Program-made: the position numbers and the translations under genes
Shown: one piece after another, positions 48,224 through 60,100 of the stretch
Layout: every line of letters begins with the position of its first letter
Numbering within the stretch: the stretch's first letter is position 1
Notes under the pieces: model-generated
What the model was told of the DNA's origin: nothing
Database searches by the model: none
The model's input: the letters and a program-made list of their open reading frames with translations, nothing else
Assembly (NCBI GenBank): GCA_037951165.1
Contig: JBBDHG010000187.1
Location: 1,557,501-1,621,500, forward strand
DNA: 64,000 nucleotides
Direction of reading: 5' to 3'
Origin: Lophius americanus
Lineage: Eukaryota; Chordata; Actinopteri; Lophiiformes; Lophiidae

Positions 48224-50854
48224 GTAAGGAGGGGGGGAATGTGAACAATATGCCCGTGTGTTCAGAGGAGCTCAGTGTGCCAGGATCTGCCCTGGATTCT
48301 TGATCCAGGCCATGGGGCCTTCACCCTTTCTCATTCCTCGGGACTATCTCTGCTTCCTTTACACATTAGCGTGAAGGAATACCAGGTCATCCCCTTCTAT
48401 CCCATACTTTGGATAACAAACCCCACTGAACCGCATAAATAGTCGTCTTAATTGTTTTAGGAAGTGACATCTTTGTGTGACGGTGGCGCCCATGTTTGAT
48501 TTCTCCGCAGCTCGGCACAGGCCTGTGCGTGTTTGGCGCCAACAAGGCTCCATAGGCAGGGCAGCAAGTCTCTTGGTTATTTTCTACGAAAGCTCCAAGT
48601 TTACTAGTAGTCCAGTCTAGTCATGGATGAGGACCACACACAGGACACATAAACAAGGCGGCAACCGCTATTTGGTTCATTGTGTCCTGTCATATCAATG
48701 GTTTCTTAAATACGTGACGTCATATCCGCACGCAGAACGAGCCTGCATTATTAGTGTAACGTTTATTGAGGCAGTAACGGTGGGACATAACATTACTTTC
48801 GTGCTGACTTACTCTATTTCCCTTTATAGAGGCCTTAGGAAGAGACCAAACTCTAATGTTATTAATACTGATAGGTAAAAAAGAAAATGGCTTGGGAGCA
48901 ATAATAACTCAAATTAGTGTGTGGTTTGGGGGTTCTCTGATCAAATATCTATCCTGGTCACAGATACCTTTGACTAAACATGGGCATCTGCACAGACATC
49001 CAGACAGTTTTCTCTACCCTTCTTGAACCAGTCCGTGAACCTGATACAACTCCAGCCCATGATTTACAAAATACAGTAAGTATACATAGACATATAAAAG
49101 AGAGAAAAAAATATCCCCGGGATACACATCATCCCACAGCTGTAATGTGTTCACTGGGAACAGCAAGTCCCAGAAACTAAACAGTTATGCCAATACTCTA
49201 CATCATCTATATCTCTATTCAAAATGCCTGTAATAGTACAGTCTAAGCAGAATCTTCTGATTTGATTAATTTAAGCTGGACTACTCTCTTATACACATTG
49301 TTTGGTTTCTTCCTCTTTAGGTTTTAATGGTAGTATACTTACTTTTAGTTGTAAAGCCTCTCTCTAGCTTTAATCCCTTATTCTTTCATGACTACGTAGT
49401 CAGGTGCATCAATATCTACGTCATGACGGGACTTTATGATGTGTTGACTGGTATATCTGCTTGAGGTATCAGTTTAAACCAATAAATCGGACAAAATCAA
49501 TTGGTTCAAACTGTAAATTTACTTATGTAAATTTCCTCTTTTGGAATTACTATCTATCCGTGTCTGTCTCTACCTATTTATCGTAAAATATTTAAAAATA
49601 TCAAAAATGCAAAAAATCTAAATCAAATCAAAATGCCATGGCATTACTCAACATATCACAAAATATTTAAAATAGCAATATTCTGAGTACCAGAAACTCT
49701 ATAAATTAATCTGGATAACCAGGTTCTATTTCAGGCACGCTAACATTTGAATGGTTGGACTGCAATTATTCCTTTTGTATGAACTTAATGGTCCAGTTTA
49801 TTTTGAGCCACCGTTCCAAGCCAGTGAGCTGGGTTACTGATTTAAAGTTTGATGATAGGTTGAGAATGTTTTTGCCTCAGGACCTCTGACTATTGACTAT
49901 ACCAGAAAAACTGACACTTTAAGCAACACCTATCCGGAGGGAACCGTATACCCAGGTCTGATGACCAACTTACACGTCTGGACAGGCCTCCATCAGTTTC
50001 CTGTGACCGACTCTGCACAGGCATGGCTTACCACCTTTTAGTACTGCTTGCACATCATGCTCCACCTCCCCGACAGGGTGGGTGAGATGGGCTGGTTCAG
50101 CGCCCAATCCTGTGGAGCCAGAATCCCACCCCAGCTGGTGCAGCACATGACTGCTGCTCACGCTTAACAATGAAAAGGATAATTTGTCATTATTTCTATT
50201 TAGATAAGTCTAAAATAGTTTGTCCTCTCTTAATGGTGGACTAAAAGACTTGGATATTTTGATCAAGTTTTTATTTTTCTATTGGGCTGAAATAGGGAAG
50301 GACTTATCAATACCACCTCAACATTTTTATAGTTGGTTTATTCAGTTTGCTAATTTTCTTCATGTTTAGGCACATTCTAATTCAGGCCATTTTTATATCA
50401 TTTTTTCCCCAGATTCTACAGTATAGATGACAGTCTGCTTATGCTTATCAACAAAAGCAGACATTTAGGTCATTTCTGGCCTGCATTCTTTTGTGGAACC
50501 CTTCCACCCAAGCTTAGTTCTTTTCTCGATAGGAGAACAACATTTCCAGCTCTTCGCTACTCGTTGCCCTGATGAAATACATTGAGCAAGCAGCAAATTA
50601 TGAACAGTTCATTGTGTGCCTCTACTGATCCAAATCAATCCCAGAGTTGAATAGATTCTCCCTGGGGCCAGACCCGACCTCTCCAAAATAAGTAATTCCA
50701 CTCACAGTCCAGACAGTGCTGGTGAAAACATAACCCCTTTGTCAGAGGTAATAAAACACAAAGAAAGAGCACTGTCGTATAGATAAATTGTTTAGAAATT
50801 GACATGTCCCTCGCCTTTTCCAAAATACAGTTTGGTATCTTGAGACTTGATGGA

Positions 50855-51590
50855 TAGAAACTATATTAATCCTCATTGGGGAAATTTGGTAGTTACAGCA
50901 TCTGGAATAACATTAACAAGGTGGAAGTGGCAATAAAACTAAGATAGTGTGATGTAGATTGAAAATGTACAAGACCTAACTGAATAAAAGTTAAGTCTTG
51001 TATCTTGGCCACTCTACTAATGTGCCATAGTGAAACTGGCAGTGACTCACATAGAGTAGTTTTTGGGTGGTGCATGAATGGTTGTGGAGGTCCAATGTTT
51101 CAGACACAACACGGATTCACAGTGAGCTGTTAAACTGTCTGACTGCTGTCAGGACAGAAGACCTACAACAGCACGAACTCTTACCCTGTGGGTGTGGCAG
51201 GAGCTCCTCAAAGCCCCCACAGTCTCCTGTAGGGGGATGAGTGGTTTTGTACAGGATGGATATCGTCTTGGTTTACATCCTCCCTCAGAGTCCAGGGGAC
51301 AGCCCAGGATAGAGCTGGTCCTCCGGACAGTTTATACATCTCTGTGCTTCCTCCACCCCAGCAGACCAAGCCGTAGAAAATCGCTGATGCTGCCACAGTT
51401 TCATAAAAAGTTACTAAAAGAGTTCTGCACACTCCAGATAATCAGTCTCTTCAGCATACGGAGATAACCATGGTCCTTCTTATACAGGATCTGTGTTGTC
51501 AGACTAGTCCAGTTCATTGTTGAGGTTAACATCAAATATTTGTAGGAATCCACCCACTTCTTTAGTATGACTAACAGTCCCAACCCAAAT
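50855..51590 (-). mobile_element. Non-LTR retrotransposon 3' fragment
   Basis: Minus-strand text gives VDSYKYLMLTSTMNWT (near 51550), then LLVTFYETVAASAIFYGLVC and WGGGSTEMYKL (near 51320-51420). This resembles the C-terminal part of fish LINE polyproteins (VDSYKYLGVHL...LDWT; TFYESVVASAIFYAVVCW). It ends at 50855-50885 with AATTTCCCCAATGAGGATTA on the minus strand, a typical LINE tail. Frames are broken. Confidence 0.75.
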
Positions 51591-54056
51591 GTATTCAATT
51601 TACGCTCATAAAACTGATCAAATACTTTATCCGTTCATTTTAAAAGCTGGAACCATACTATTTTTGTTATTTTTCGGTTTACTATTAAAATATTATCAAA
51701 AGTGTTCCCATGTTATTTTGTGTCATTGAACAAATGGCAAAATGTCTTGAGTTTTTTCAGGGCACCAAATTAAATTGGTGAAAAACTCGTGTTTGTTTTT
51801 GTTTTTTTAAATGAACTGAAAACGCTGTGACATGGGCAACATTATCTGACCGATCATTGTGAGGTGTTCCCGTTATTATCTGGCATTTCTGACGCTTTGG
51901 GCTGTTGCTTGGACGAGGTTTGTCATAAACAAACTGATTAATTCTGAAAATCATCCATAATGGCCGCTCAATTTATTTGTGAATAAGGATCATCAAGTCC
52001 TGTGGACCCACTCTGAATTTTTTTCTTATTATTTATCTTGAGGGAAATTCACTACTTATAATTTCTTTACATTGAGACCTAAAACACCGAACACACATTT
52101 ACTGCATTCAGAAGTGGAAGCCCTACTGTCAGGAGCAGATGCCAGGTGTTCTGAGGTTCAGGCGAGGAGTTGAGCACACAGCGTGCCGTCGTGGGCTTAT
52201 GTTGAGAGATCTTATCTGAAGAATAGCACAGAGATGTAGTCAAGACATGACTGCTGGTGTTCTGAGTGTGTCAGCGGTTACTGCCAAAGAGTCACTGTGA
52301 ACAGACGGTAGTACTTCTATTGTCCTAGATTGGATGTTGTAACAAACTTCAGCCATTATCAGACAGATACTTTAAACATCTGATGGACTTAAAAGAAACA
52401 GGATGTATTAGACAAGGATTCGACATTATCATGTTCCAGAGCTGCAGCCATTAGTCAATTACTCCATCAAAAGATTAACATAACGATTTGAGCTTATAAT
52501 TATTTCTTCTATTATTTCCAAATACGTCAAACTGGTTTACTGGTTCCTGCTTTCTTTGTTTGCTTGGTCATTTGGTTGTTTAGGAGCGTGTGACAATTTA
52601 CCAGAAATTATTAACAATTTATAGATTAAACATTGATGGGTTAATTGTTAAAATATTATTTAGAAATAGAAACAATCATTAGTTCCAACCCTAATCCATT
52701 CAAATTGCAGAACAAATCACCAGTTGGCAATCTACAGACATCAGGTCAGTATTACTGTCTGCTGTTCAATAAGGGAATTTTATATCTTATATCCTCAAAA
52801 AGGACACCCTTCACTGGCGACCTGAGTGTAGCAACACATAGTCATGCTATGGAATGGAGTGGATCATGCCCCCCCCCACCCCTCCTGTCCTTATGGGGAA
52901 TGTGAGGCATGTCCTGTCTGTTGAAACAGTGTGCTACTGTATTTAGGGCCACTCTGGGTTGGAGTATTTAGACATTTTTTTATGGTTGGTTCAGCAGGCT
53001 AAAGGCTCAGTTTGTGAGCAGGTCTATGTTTTTCTCCTCATTAAACTGACAGAAACTCACAGCATTTCAGAAACAAATCCAATAAAATCTGAAAAATCTT
53101 TGTCTTTCTTTAAGGGTGGGAGAAATCAACCTAAAACAAACTTAAGCTTTCACAGCGTAATTCTTTGTCTACAAAGGTCCCTCAAGTGGAAAGACTACAT
53201 TTAAGTTTTTCTCGTCACCATGACCTGAGTGTTTTAATTTGTCTGTGTTGTCCCATTATCGTCATTTCTCATCAGAGTTTTATTTAATTAAACACTCACT
53301 CTGTGAGTGCATATCTCGGTCGAGGCAGCTCCGGTTCATCGTGGAGTTTCCCTGGTGAAGCTCATTTCCCGTTTCAATTTGTGAATACACTTTTTAATGT
53401 AACACGGACAGCGTTCCATTTTCTAAACAATCATGTAATGGAGCTCACCGCCCCAGAAGCCTTAACTAGGCAGCAGAACTGCAATCGTAGTGTTTTCTTC
53501 ACTCCTCTCCCTGATGAACACCTCGCACAGGCAACGCATCCACATTTCCAGAAGCCCTAAAAATTTAAAGGCTTTATTCACACCCTTCTAGAAGCTGAAA
53601 TCTGTGTCCTCTAAGCTTAACATGCTAGTACAGGGTCAGACTTCAGTGCTCGCACAACCTAACAAAAATCTAAAACCAGCTCTGACAGTAACACTTCCAG
53701 GTAAACTGGTGCACAATTAGGTACTTAGAGGATTTAGATTTCAGATTGGAAAATGGTGACGGTCAGTTTCCAACCAGGTTATATTATTTCTATAGGTCAC
53801 AAGAAATCTTCTGTCCTTTCACATTTTGGAAATTTGCTTCTTCGCTTGTTGGACTGACATCTTTTTCTTATTTTCAGGCAAAAACTAAGTGTCAAGGCTT
53901 CATCACAGGAATCTACTAGCATGTTTGTCAACTTGAAATTTATGGTGGGTACCTTTCGTATTAGGAAAATTCGGCTGGTCCAGTGAAGAAGATGTTTAAA
54001 AGTTTGATTCATTACTGTTTTTCTGTTTCTGTTCTTTTTGTGCAGGGTGTTACAGG

Positions 54057-54105
54057 ATGAAACGTCTCAGGTCCTCCAGCAGCAGCGACAGCTCTGACAA
54101 TGAGA
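54057..54105 (+). CDS. jade3: jade3 coding exon 1
   Basis: Encodes residues 1-17, MKRLRSSSSSDSSDNE and the first base of Ser17. The exon itself starts at 54046 after TTTTTGTGCAG, so 11 nt are 5' UTR. Donor A|GTGAGT. The acidic-serine run resembles a CK2 target, but that is inference. Confidence 0.92.
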
Positions 54106-57100
54106 GTGAGTCTGCTGAGAACCTCTTATCAAAATCAGAATATCTAATTTTCTACACTGCACTTTAATTCACACCAACTGTGTTTATTCAGGTCCCTCTA
54201 CCTCCTCCTTCTCCTCCAACAAGAATGGCAGTAAACTTGGAACCCCCGCCTCCGACCCGAAGAAACCGGCTGAAGTGAGTTTCTGTCCTTGCTGTCTGTG
54301 CAGAGTGTTGAAGGACTAGTGTCTAACCGTCTCTCTCTCTCTCTAGGTGTTCAGAAAAGACCTGATCAGTGCCATGAAGCTGCCTGACTCCCATCACGTG
54401 TCCCCAGAGGACTACTACCTGCTGGGAGACACCTGGAAGCAGGAGTGGGAGAAGGGAGTCCAGGTGCTGGCAAGTCCAGACAACATCCCGGAGCCGTCAG
54501 TCAGGTACCGCTGTCGGATTCTCCGAGGTGTCGCTGCGGGCTGAGTACTCTCCATGTGTTACAGCGCTGACGGCATCTGATTATCTATTCTGTGTTCAGA
54601 GTTATTGTGGAGAAGTCCAGCGAGGTGCTTTACACCCACCAGAAGAAGTACATTCAGTGCTCCGGCCTGGAGACAACAGAACCAGGTTATGTCAACATCA
54701 GAGAGCTGGCTGAAGCCATGTGTCGCTATGATCTGGATGAAGTGGATCTCTGCTGGCTGCACAAGCTCAACAGAGAGCTTCACCTCATGGGTAAAAGAAC
54801 AGATAATTTTAATCCACATGAAATTCCCTCTCCGTTTGCTTTTTGGATAAGACGGCACGCCTCTGTAGCTGGAAAAAGCTGGAAATGAGAGCATTACTAT
54901 GTGGACTCATGGTGCCTACAGTCCACAGTGGTTCTTATTCTACATTTATTCTTCTTTATCGTTCAGGGGAGCAGCCAATACACGAACTGACTATGGAGCG
55001 TGCCATGGAGGCCCTGGAGAGACAGTGCCATGACAACATGAACCACGCCATTGAGACGGTGGAGGGCCTGGGGATTGAATACGACGAGGACGTCATCTGT
55101 GATGTGTGCCGCTCCCCCGACAGTGAAGAGGGGAACGACATGGTCTTCTGTGACAAGTGCAACATCTGTGTGCACCAGGTAAACTTCATCACACAGGAAA
55201 CATGTTGCTCGGTCGTTATTTCAACACCTGACTTATCTGATCCTCCTGCCTGTAGTGCAATTTTAGTTTACAGGGACGATGTTTGACCTTTAAGGTGGAA
55301 TAGGATGATTACAAAAGCTAACAAACGCAAAGAAACTTGCACACCCACTTCATTTGAACACAGAATATTACATTCAGTACTTTTTAAGTGGGGGTGAGAT
55401 TAAAGGTAAACACAGAAGCCCTTTTCACAGTGATCACAACAGTTCTGTCACAAAGATGCTTTTGTTTGATTGTGTATTGTGGGTTGTCTTAAATTTGCGT
55501 CAAGCATCGCTCTCTTAAGAGTGCTTTAACTTGGAAAAACATAATTTACCTTCTGTGTTACGTGGTGGATCCCACGCTGTCTCCCCAATTTGGAAACACA
55601 TTTTCTTTTTCTTCTTGGAGTAGACGCAGAGTGCTACTAGCTGCTTTTAAAGTCTTCCATTTGTGGACTGCACACGTAATACTTCATCAGAACGTCACAA
55701 ATACATCCTGCTTCTCCACTTTATATTTATATAGATGTGTCACTCACCTCTGTTACTACCTATGGGACCATGTTAATACAGAATGGCAGGGTGGAATAAA
55801 GTGCCCCCGCCTCCAACAGGCTGTGTAAATGGAGCTATCAACTTGGATTATTTTGCTAATACAAAAATTGATTCTTTCTGATATCATGACACCAAACAAA
55901 ATTATTTTTTACTGTTTTTTAGTTCAAAGTATAAAATTGTCAATTTTCCTGAATTCTGGTTAGTATGCTTACACTATTTTGAAAAGCCGTGTTCCAGTTG
56001 CATTTTTTTAATATCAATTGCTCCAACCTGCTGCTGTCTCCACAGGCCTGCTATGGTATAGTCAAAGTGCCCGTTGGAAACTGGCTGTGCAGAACGTGCG
56101 TCCTCGGCATCGACCCTCAGTGCCTCCTCTGTCCTAAGAAGGGCGGAGCTATGAAGGCTACACGTGCAGGCACCAAGTGGGCACATGTCAGCTGTGCCTT
56201 GTGGATCCCTGAGGTGATGCTCTTATATTCTCTGCCGTCTCTCAACTCAGTACAGGGCTGTGAAAGGGTATCTGAACGCCCCCTGGTTTCTTCAAGTTCT
56301 TTGTGTATTTTAATACTTGATTGTTTCATATCTTCAAACAAAATTTGGCATAAACAAAAGCAACCTGAGTAATTGAAATGGTTTATTGTGTTTACAGAAC
56401 CAAAAATGCTGTTGAAAACTAAATCCTAAATCCAACAACTAAAATCCATTCAGAAAGTCATAAAAGATCCAAAGAAAACTCCAAGGAACTGCTGGCCTTT
56501 CGTTCCCCTTAGTGAAATGACTAATGACTAATGACGCTAACGTGTTCATGGATGGAGACACTTTGCTGCTTCAGGACCGGACGTGTCATAATTACTGGAA
56601 ACATGAAATTTGCCCCCTACCAGACAATTGTGACACAGAATGTTGGATCATCAGTCTGTGAGTTGAGGACAACAGTGTTGTACAGCGCGAAAACAATGCC
56701 AAGCAGAAGAGATAGTCCACCAGACGAGCAGTTCAGTTTAAATGAACACCCTAAGACTTGTGTTTTGTGTTTAATCGGGATGAATCTGTTTATTATTGAA
56801 AGATTCGACACAAGTTAGTTTGAGGTAAACACAAAAATAGACGGAATTTGGAGGAGGTTCAAATCTTTTTCTCAGCAATATATTTTGTTCTAACAGTAAG
56901 TATTGGATAATGTCTCCCATCATAATTTACATTTTCCTCTTCTTCAGGTGAGCATCGCTTGTCCTGAGAGGATGGAACCCATCACCAAAGTGTCTCACAT
57001 CCCACCCAGCCGCTGGTCTCTTATCTGCAGTCTGTGCAAACTGAAGACGGGTGCATGTATCCAGGTGAGTGTGGATCTCTGTCCTCACTGACTGACCATA

Positions 57101-60100
57101 AGCCAATCAACACAGTATCAGTTATTACAAACCATTTATCTGGTTATCTTTGATGGGATTAATAAAATAATCCACAAACAGCCACTAAAGACATACAAAG
57201 GGTCTTTTGATATTTTTTAATATGATTTCTTCATTGTGTGGCTTCCTGGACGTTAATGCACATTCAGTGTTACGTACTGTATGTATTTTGCAGTGACAAT
57301 AATTGAATTTTTCGGGATGTGGTGTGAGAGGACATGCAGTTGGTTGGTTTGACAGAGGAAGGTGCAGAGGACAGGGCAAGATGGAAACCGATGATAAAAA
57401 AAAGAAAGATAAAAGAAGAAGATCTTGTAGTGAAAGAGATTTAATTTAGCAGAAAGCACAAAAAGTTTTACCTCTTCAGAACAAATAATGAAACAAACCC
57501 TCTGTGAAAACTCATCACACGTTAAAGTGAAGTAGAAGAATTATGTTAAATTACCGTACTTTGGCATCAGAGTTCAATCAACCACTCTGGTTGATCACTC
57601 CCTTTCATTTTGAACGTTAATTGAGAAAATCGACACTATTCTCATGCCTGTATGTTAAATATGAAGCTACAGTTGCTAGTTAGCTTAGCATTAAGCCTGG
57701 AAACAGCGGTTGACTGTGGTTGGGACTCTAACAGTGGACCCAAGTTAATTAATGAAAATGTTGGGGTTTGTTAATGGCTTTTCTTAGCTGTTGTTAGTTA
57801 ACACTAAGCTAACAGTCGTCTCTATGTAATCTTATATTTTGTCTATACGCATGAACACTGCGTTTTTCAAAATATTTGGAAAAACACAAGTGTTTTTAGT
57901 ACAATATTACGTAACGGAACCCATTGCTCCTCTGTAAATCGGAATCACTAAAATATTTTCTAATGAAGTAAAAATGCAACCATGCAGACTTTTACTTAAT
58001 CATGAAAAACAATTCATGTGGAAAAAAAGGAAAAAGAAAGTAGTTTCTAAATAAGATTTTGTTACTACTCTTACTCTATATACTATATACTTTTACATGT
58101 TAATCCACTCCCTACCCTTGTGTCACAGTGCTCCGTGAAGAACTGCACCACTCCTTTTCACGTGACGTGTGCCTTTGAGTACAGCCTGGAAATGAAGACC
58201 ATCCTGGATGAAGGGGATGAAGTGAAGTTCAAGTCTTACTGCCTAAAACACAGCAAGTCCAAAACCGGGGACGCCGGCCTGAGCCCCGCCCGCTCCAAAC
58301 CCCCCGCAGAGGCAGAGAAGGTGGGCCAGCGGGCGCAGAGACTGCAGGAGCTGGAGGAGGAGTTCTACACTCTGATCCAGCTGGAGGAGGTGGCCCGGGC
58401 CCTCGGGCTATCGGAGCGCCTGGCTGACTTCATCTATCAGTATTGGAAGCTGAAGAGGAAAAGTAACTTTAACAAAGCTCTGCTGCCCCCTAAAGAGGAG
58501 GAGGAGAACGTGGTGCTGCAGCCGCAGGAGGACAGCATCCACACACGCATGAGGATGTTCATGCACCTGAGGCAGGATCTGGAGAGGGTGGGTTCACCTT
58601 TGCATCCTCACACAAAGCCTCCACAAGAATGTGTTATTTATTTATTTGAGAAACTTTTTTTATACTATGTTCCTGAGATTAGATTAGAAAGTCTGACAGA
58701 TTTACTTATATCTGATCTGATTTATAGCCATAACAACTATCATTTAACTATGACATGCGCTACACCAAGTAGCCATAACATTGAAACCGCCACAGAAACG
58801 TTGTTGTCTTACTTGGAGCATATCTCACACATTTTACGTTCTCGCAACTTCTACACACATGTTGTCAACTATGATAAGAAGACATTTTGATTTTCTGCAA
58901 ATGTTGCATTTTGTTTTTTCCATCGAAACCTGTTTTTAAAGTGAGTCCGAACGTCTTGTCCGGAGCATATCTGGCTAACTGAACATACATACTAGTGTTG
59001 GACGGGTTTCTCTTATGTTAGCCCTAGTCTTATATATCCTCAGTGTTGTGAATAAAGGACAAGCTTGGGGACGGCCTTCTCAGTACAACTGGGATTAATT
59101 TTATTACTATTCCACAACTCTGGAGAACAAACGCAACCATATTGCAAATAGACCTCATCCCCTTACTTCATGTCAATACGCCGAGCTAACAATTCATTAC
59201 CGCAAAGGAAAGGTGCAGCACATCATATGGTTCATTACTCAAACCAAGGAAGGGAACATTGATTTTATGATATATTCCACAAAAGCATATATATATATAT
59301 GCTTTTGTGGAATATTGCTGGCATTCATTAGATCACATGAACTTTCTTCATAAAGAGGTGATATATAAGATGAAACTTCACTAAATGAAATCATCTCTCA
59401 CACTTGCCTCATCAAGTGTAACACATATATTATTCATATGATTCAATAGTGCCTTTTATAGCTTACACGATAATTCTGAAGGTAGGTCATTTTTTTTCCC
59501 CATCGCATAGACCCAAAACAATTTCCGCTCAAATGCTGTTTTATTTGATGCACAACTCATTTTCCTTCCTGTGCAGGTGAGGAACTTGTGTTACATGGTG
59601 AGTCGGCGGGAGAAGCTGAAGCTGCTGCAGAGTAAAGCCCAGGAGCAGATGTTCAATATACATGTGAAGCTCATGAACCACGAGCTCTCCGCTGGTGAGA
59701 TGTTTGTTGTTGTGCTTCTTACATGTCACGTCACCACAGTGACACGTTTTATGGTTTACCCTACTTATTTAAACATGAAAGGCAAGGACATTATTGGGAT
59801 AATACTTATCGCAGCTTAGTCTTTAACATTTTTCTTTGTCGTCAGGCCTTCCTTCTTCCTTCCCAGTGGAGAGTCTGCTGTTTCATCCCCCTCCGAGGAT
59901 AACACTAAAGCTGAAAATGCCCAAATCTTCAAGTCTTGGAAATGGAAATCCCAGTTCCAAATGTGGTAACGGGCCCCTGTGCCCGGACAATAGTGTGAAC
60001 GTTACTGAACACGTAGGTGAAGGGCTGGGTCAGGGGAAGCCTTTACTACATGGACATAGTCGGAGAGAGGAGCGCTCCAACGGGCGGTTATCATCCTTGG

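Larger units (their letters stand above)
46441..54045. other. rp2 / jade3 interval
   Basis: Intergenic DNA and the presumed first intron of jade3. It holds the candidate leader exon at about 48.13-48.22 kb and the LINE relic at 50.86-51.59 kb. The remainder is AT-rich, with short open frames that I cannot assign. A C9-rich run lies near 52868-52880. Confidence 0.55.

Noticed and set aside
51208..51432. 74-codon minus-strand frame as a cellular gene
   Set aside because: It matches the C-terminal part of fish LINE polyproteins and sits next to a LINE tail.
58588..58890. Extension of jade3 exon 8 open frame
   Set aside because: The AGG|GTGGGT donor joins exon 9 to give the invariant QDLER-VRNLCYMVSRREK. 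The extra frame is intron read-through.
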